Positions 58,061 through 64,000 of a stretch of DNA of 64,000 bases are shown piece by piece; within the stretch, counting starts at the first letter, position 1, and each line of letters opens with the position of its first letter. Under the pieces are notes generated by a model. It did not search any database and was not told the origin of the DNA. It saw only the letters and a list, made by a program, of their open reading frames with translations. The stretch spans positions 72,211-136,210 of the forward strand of contig SSNU01000202.1 in NCBI GenBank assembly GCA_012064415.1. Direction: 5' to 3'. Position numbers and translations under genes: made by a program. The stretch comes from Gyrodactylus bullatarudis. Lineage: Eukaryota; Platyhelminthes; Monogenea; Gyrodactylidea; Gyrodactylidae.

Positions 58061-59611
58061 CTTTCTTATACATTCCCAAAACAAAATTTAAATAAAAAAT
58101 AGGTTTCTTGACCAAATAATTGATTAATTTTCAAAATTTCGTCTGTTCTACAGCCTTAATCAACGGTGATGTTTGAGAATTCAAATTGATATCATCTAAA
58201 GCTAGTTGTTGACATAAATATGAGAATTTACTTTTTGTTCAAAAAAACTCAATGTTTTTCTTGGGAAGGTCAGGAAAAAATTTATTTTTTGAATTCCATA
58301 ATTAAATAAGCCAATAAGTTGTGGAAGTTAAAAAAATTCTGAACAAGTTCAAAATTAGGCCGAATTTTTGAATTCCACTTTTTCAAATTATGAGCTCAAA
58401 ATTTTTGGATTTCAAAGATTTGAAGCAGATAGATGCAGATATTCGAGATGAGCATAAGACAAAGAACTGGGCCGGGGAGGAAGAAAGGAATCTACCGTTT
58501 CAAGAAAAAGTTAAACTTTTAAATTTTGGACTATTTCCCTGTGTGATAATCAATAAGCTCAAATTTTTCGATTTCAAACAATAATGACGAATTTCTGCAG
58601 CCGAATTCGTATTCTTTGTTGGTCCAAAATATCTGCATTTAACTGCTTCAAATCTTTAAAATCGATAAAAAATAATACCAAACTTGTTTTGCTGATCAAG
58701 AAAGAATCTTGATAGAAAAAATGTTTCCGCCCCTTATTATCACTTGGAACTCCTTTTGTTTATTTCTTTTCATTTTTTGGAAATAATAATAAATTCAAAT
58801 AAATTAAGTGGAGAAAAATACATTGTCTAAGGATTATATAATATGTATATGGCTATCTAGAATATGAAATTGTGAATTACTATTATACTATTGATTCAAA
58901 ATTTCTTTTTCAAGAGCTCTTCAAGATTTCTCTATTTCATATTCGCACACAGAAGGCGTTCTCTAAATACTTTCTCAACATTGGAAAATTGCAAACTGTT
59001 AGGCGTATATGGAGTATTTATAATATTAACGAGTGCCAAGAAAGTGATAGAGAGAGAGAGAGAGACAGAAAGTAATTTTCTTGTTAGTCTCTCATAATTC
59101 TTTTATTGTTACGTGATAAATTATGAAATGAGAGCATTTCAAGTTTACTACGCACAACGTCAAGTTTTGGTGGAGTGAAGTATAGACAAAAGTAGAAAAT
59201 AGATTTTTAATTTACTCAGGATTAGAATTAAATTATGATTTTATTATCCCAAGAAAAAAATCCTAAATAACTGTTTTTTTACTTTGATTTATAAATTTAA
59301 AATTGAAAATACAGTTATTTTTAAATTTGTGAGAACATTTTTCAATGAATTTCCATACAAAAATTGAGCTTTGTAGATTTTTAGATTGGATTAAGTCAAA
59401 CCAAAGCAAAATCTACACATCAGAATACTGTAAAATAGACATTCAAAACTATACAGTTCTCCGTTACCAGCAAGCTATTGTAGAAAATTGAAATAATTAT
59501 GTTCTGAATTACATTCATATTCTGCGTTTTATGCAAAATATACAAAAACCATGTATGCTTTAATGATTTCATGGTCTAATCTATAGAAAATTTGCCCCCT
59601 CTTGTTTTGCA

Positions 59612-59725
59612 GTAATTTTTCTGAATGACAATGAGACTAGGGACTTTTTAACATCGATAATAAAAAGACCAACACGATTCAAAGTAAACTTAGAGAAAAA
59701 TAAGAGGGGGGCAACTGTTCTCTAA
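59612..59725 (+). repeat. Coding-like repeat, copy 3 (complete end)
   Basis: A clean 37-codon frame, VIFLNDNETRDFLTS, IIKRPTRFKVNLEK, NKRGATVL, stop, right after ttgttttgcag (acceptor-like). Function unknown. Together with copies 1 and 2 it suggests the C terminus of a repeat-encoded protein. Confidence 0.5.
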
Positions 59726-60162
59726 TTTAACCATTTCATGATCAAAATTGAAACTTTTATCATTCATAAGAAGGAAAGATAGTTTCTGAATAAAAATCAA
59801 TTTATACTTTCTCACATATTGTTTAGACCATTGGCTAGCTAGCATTAACGCAATGATACTAATAAGATCTCAGATAGGGAAGCGTTCAAAGAGAAAAATT
59901 ATTCCTCAAAGAGGCAGAAAGAGAATGAAAAGAATGCAAAGCTGAGTCAATAAAACATTTTTGATTGATCATTGTAGGAGTTCCAATTCAACATAGCTTT
60001 GGGATACACTTTGCTTTGAGATATTATAAATAAATATATCATGATGAAAGTTCAAAAAATCATGATCCCTAATCAATAGAGTTGGATATTCTTGATCTTC
60101 AAATATCTCACATTTTGAGTTGGCCTAAGTTTTGTTTGGTGGGAATTTTATTTGAATTATTA

Positions 60163-60330
60163 ATTTCTTAGAGGATTTTGAAGGCGAGTGAATAAGAAGT
60201 AATAAAGCTTTTATTTCACCGGTTCTCATCAGACTCTTACACCGGCTTGATATTTATACATACAATAATGAAAAATTAAAAATCCTCTGATTGGACTAAT
60301 GGGAATTGAAAGAATATCACAGGGAGGAGA
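60163..60330 (-). repeat. LTR-like repeat with hammerhead-like core, copy A
   Basis: The best copy. Minus strand: tgtataaatatc (TATA-like), GTAAG-AGT, CTGATGA (60232-60226), GAACCGGT, GAAA, TAAA-AGC-TTTA, T, T, ACT-T-CTTA. Stems I and III form; stem II is poor. AATAAA overlaps GAAA, as for a poly(A) signal. Confidence 0.5.
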
Positions 60331-63300
60331 GGTAGGGGTTTCACTGAGTTCATTATCTTTTCTTGAGAAAGGGATCCAGTTGTAACTGCCCGCTACATCT
60401 TTTTCTTTTGACTCTTCGTTTTATAATTGCACAATTTTTTGATTCAGTGATAATTACAGGTTGGGTATCAATTTGATTATTATCAACTTCTAAATTTTGT
60501 TGTTTTCAAACTGTAACATTAATCAAAAGTTATTTTTCAGGATCACCATTAGACGAGAAAATCATAAAAGGTAAACAAGATCTCAGGAAATAACCCATTA
60601 TCGTGTGAAAGTTTACTTCCTTTTGTTCGATCAATTTTACTGCTTAAGAATTAATGAATTAAGATGATATGAGATCAGTTCAAATTGATATTTCTATCAA
60701 AAGTTTCATAAAGATAATAAATCGGTTCACTTATCACTTTTAAACCTGAAAAATAGCTTCTGATCTCTATTACAGCTTGAATAGAAAGAATTCTATAGTA
60801 GTTGTTCAGAAATGGCGTCAATTTAAAAAGGGGTATTAGCATATACACTGGTAGGCTGTAATACTATTTTGGCTACTTTTTTACATTGGATATGAGGACC
60901 CCTAAGATTTAATTCATTTTCTGGTCTTTTATTGTAATGCAACATATTAAATATTGCATTTATAGTCACTTTTTACTGTGTTGAAATTTAATAATTGCGG
61001 TTCTCCCTGAGCTGAATGAGATTTATTTTGCAATTATGGTTATAGAATTTTGTAAACTCTGTTTTTGATAGCTGTTCAATTTTTTAACGAGTAACTTTAT
61101 TCAGGACTAGGTACTGATTTGTATTAACTCGAATTTTACAATATTCCTAATCATCTACAAAATTTCGTCAACCTGTCGAAAAATTAAGACAACACTGATG
61201 GAAAAGGAATAAATACCTTGGTAGATTAAGGAGGAGATTAACAATGAGGAAAATGACAATTTATCAATAAAATTTTTAGTATACCTCAATGCGGAAGTAA
61301 TTCTTCTCATATAAACAAAGAGAAATAGAGGGAAATATCGATGGATAGACAAACAGACTGAGCATCAATTGGGATAAAAAGCTCACTTTAGTCAGATCAT
61401 TTGGTTTTTTTTATTTGCAAACAAAAAACTACAAAGCTAATGGAATTTTTCTGAAAGGAAACCAGAAGACAAGATTTTTTTTCTTGTATTCTACAACCTT
61501 CTTTTGTTAATCATATACGTTATCTTTTTACTCTTGATATTCTCAAGAATCCCAGGAATCTTGATACAAGTGACCATTAAAGACCGGATAAAATTAATTT
61601 TCGGTGGTATAAATCATCTATTTATTACAAAAATAGCTTGTAAAAATGATTCCACTAATAAAGTTAAGTTTTTTTACTAATTTCGAAAAACTCTCCACTA
61701 TATTCGAATAGATCCTAACCTGCAATTATCTCATTCTCTTAATATTGGAAAACTCTCCAGTAATTTTGTTCAAGCATTCCACTAAATTCGAGAAAATGTA
61801 CACTAATTTTGATAAACTCATTTGATAATTACACCTTGAATTATAACTGAATAATTATTCTTATATTGGGAACTTGTCCACTAATTTTGTCAACGATTCC
61901 TTTAATATCGAAAAATTGTCCACTAATTTCGTAAAATGACTGTAAATTAAAATTATAAATCCTAATAGAGATTTTGAAATTTTCTAAATTTATAGTGATG
62001 ATTGATCACAGAGTTTACAACAAAACATTACAATAGACCAAGGCTAATATATATTTTTGAGAAAAGTGATTCTATCTGTAAGGTATAATGTAAGATATAA
62101 TTTCTTTCATAAGATTCTAGGTTTTTAATGTTTCTTACAATCAAATTATGAGTGATTTGGTAATAAAATCATGTTGATAACTTTCAAGGAAGCATTTCAG
62201 ATATTGATTGAGATTCCCTTGCAATGTTTTTTCGTTGATAAATGTATCAAGAAATTAACATCTCGAAAAATATTGCATTAGAGAAAATAATATTAAGAAT
62301 TTCAGTCATTATGAAACAAAAAAAAACAGATGGAAAATATTTCTGATTTGTTATTTGTTTTATTTTGATTTTTTAACAAAATCATGAACAAAAAATCCTA
62401 GTTGTTTTTACAGAAAGTACATGAACGACAATAAATGGTAAATTCGAAGATAAATTTATTTCTCTCAAAAGAGTAATTAAATGATGGAAATCAATAGTTT
62501 ATTTATTGGAATAAAGCTAGTTGACATGAAGATAAGAATTTACCATAGTTTTACAAGCAGCTCAACAAAATTATCTTTTGAATCCCATAATTTTGAAATA
62601 AGCTGTTAAAATAAAAAATAATTTGAATTTCAAAACTGTGCTCAGAATCAATCCCGAGGATATGTAGCAAAAGTTGATAAAACAAGGTAAGAAATCAAAA
62701 TCTGATTCTTTTGAAATCAACAAAAATTTCAACTCAAAGTTCAAAAAAAGAAATGTGCCAGAATTTTCTTCATATTGTGAGAGGGGGGGGTCTCATGATC
62801 TAGATTTCGAAAAAATTATGATGTGATTTAAGTAGAATTTTTGTTTGATAGTTATCAAAATTTTGAAATAAACGAAATTTATCTTGTGTTGAAAATATCT
62901 CTTATTCTCAGTTGTTCTTGAAGGTTTCATTTATCCATAAAGGTTATAATGTACAATGTATTGATAATATAAAGAATAAAAATACGTTTGCCTAATAGAA
63001 ATTTGATTCTCTTTTTCGTTTCACGATAACTATATAATTAGCTATAGTTAGTTTGTTACTATAGAAAAAAGAAAAAAAAATTCCCTCAGTTTATAGTCCA
63101 GTTTAGAAATGTGTGTATATTACATAATTACACGTTATATTTTTATTCAAAATAATAACACAAGTTTCCATGAAATTCTATTGTTGTAGAATATTATAAT
63201 ATTTTCAAACATGAACAGTTATGTAATACATATTGGATATGAATATAATTACAAGAGAGAATAGAAACATTTATGTAAGAATGAAATAGGCATTCAAAAG

Positions 63301-64000
63301 AGAGAGAGTCGTAGTATTTCCAGACTAGTTACATGGGAGAAGAATAAAACTGACGAAATTGATACCTATCCGTGGAGAGGGTTTATTCCAGAGAGATTTT
63401 CTTTTCTTGATTTACATTAGGGTCAGAGTCTAATTCAGTTTCTTGAAATGATTCTAATGATGGATAAAACATAATATCTAAAAATTGTATTTACTTGTGA
63501 CATAATAGAGGTAAAAATTTTACATTAACTTCTATAGAGCGGAAAATTTCTCAATTCCCATTTTATCAGAAGATTTTTCTACAAAAGGTCTTGCTTTCTT
63601 TTTGTATGTGTCATTGCAAATATTTATGTAATAAAGTTTACTTGTAAGTAGTCATATTTTTGCTATTGAATGCCGAAAAATGTAACTTGTGCTTTATTAA
63701 TTCACTGATTAAAAATAATTTTTTTCAAAGATGTTAACAGAATTCGAAATAATTTTGATCTGTGAGATGTCTACGAAAATCGATTTTGAGCTGAGTTTAA
63801 AATACTTGAAGATTAAATGCTGATCCAAACTGCATGCAGTAATTTCGAAAATTTTTATCTACTTGTTGTCTCGAAAATATTTCATTTCAATAGTTAATAT
63901 CGATAAGCAAATTTTGAAAACACGAGACTTTGAAAACAGCTGAATAAACCTCACTAAATTTATCACCGAGAAGATTTTGATCGATGATTCAGAATTCAGT
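60331..64000. other. No recognised gene
   Basis: AT-rich sequence with a lone MITE end near 62.52 kb and a short G run near 62.78 kb. Open frames are short and featureless apart from the weak candidate at 63.4 kb. Confidence 0.5.
63400..63475 (-). other. Possible 5' exon, very uncertain
   Basis: Minus strand: an acceptor-like aatttttag is followed by MFYPSLESFQETELDSDPN and then GTAAAT. It has coding-like composition and the right strand for an upstream PDE1 exon. It has no family match, and the donor phase does not fit the next known exon, so another exon would be required. Confidence 0.15.

Noticed and set aside
58872..59097. Two overlapping open frames near a GA-repeat
   Set aside because: They overlap in different frames and include a simple (ga)n run; no homology is recognised.
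1..64000. CRISPR array, bacterial operon or integrated virus
   Set aside because: No regular spacer-repeat array; spliced eukaryotic genes throughout; no capsid, replicase or integrase of viral type recognised.

Overview
The window is nuclear DNA of an animal. It is AT-rich (roughly 70%), has intron-containing genes with GT-AG (one GC-AG) splice sites, and is packed with old transposons. Four signs together point to a flatworm (Platyhelminthes, perhaps a monogenean or trematode). Introns near gene 5' ends are only 30-35 nt. One gene seems to need a start codon supplied by a spliced leader. A tRNA-headed SINE carries a hammerhead ribozyme, like the schistosome Sm-alpha family. There are many Penelope-like element (PLE) remnants. 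This assignment is inference; no species is recognised.

Layout. 1-11.7 kb: a minus-strand ankyrin-repeat channel gene (TRPA-like), whose membrane part lies beyond the left edge. Its introns hold palindromic MITEs, a PLE piece with a piggyBac-type MITE inside it, LINE fragments and the ribozyme SINE. 11.8-17.6 kb: a compact island with ABHD11 (+), PRPF31 (-), NDOR1 (+) and the first three exons of EI24 (+). ABHD11 and PRPF31 stop codons are 3 nt apart; PRPF31 and NDOR1 diverge from 216 bp; NDOR1 and EI24 are head to tail, 122 bp apart. 17.6-22.8 kb: one 5.2-kb EI24 intron with SINE, MITE and inverted coding-like repeats. 23.1-26.3 kb: intergenic, with a decayed piggyBac transposase. 26.3-53.9 kb: minus-strand PDE1 (calmodulin-dependent cyclic nucleotide phosphodiesterase), 11 exons recognised, introns up to 5.8 kb. 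53.9-64 kb: no confident gene; PLE remnants and other repeats. The first PDE1 exon(s) should lie here or further right.

The genes are mostly housekeeping and do not form one pathway: lipoyl-complex-associated hydrolase, U4/U6 snRNP assembly, cytosolic Fe-S diflavin reductase, ER autophagy membrane protein, cyclic nucleotide signalling, and a sensory-type channel. The most interesting content is RNA-level: two well-folding hammerhead ribozyme families (SINE and PLE), a third hammerhead-like motif in an LTR-like repeat, extremely short introns, and a probable spliced-leader-donated AUG. All exon boundaries were worked out by hand from reading frame, splice consensus and remembered family sequences; no alignment or search was run.
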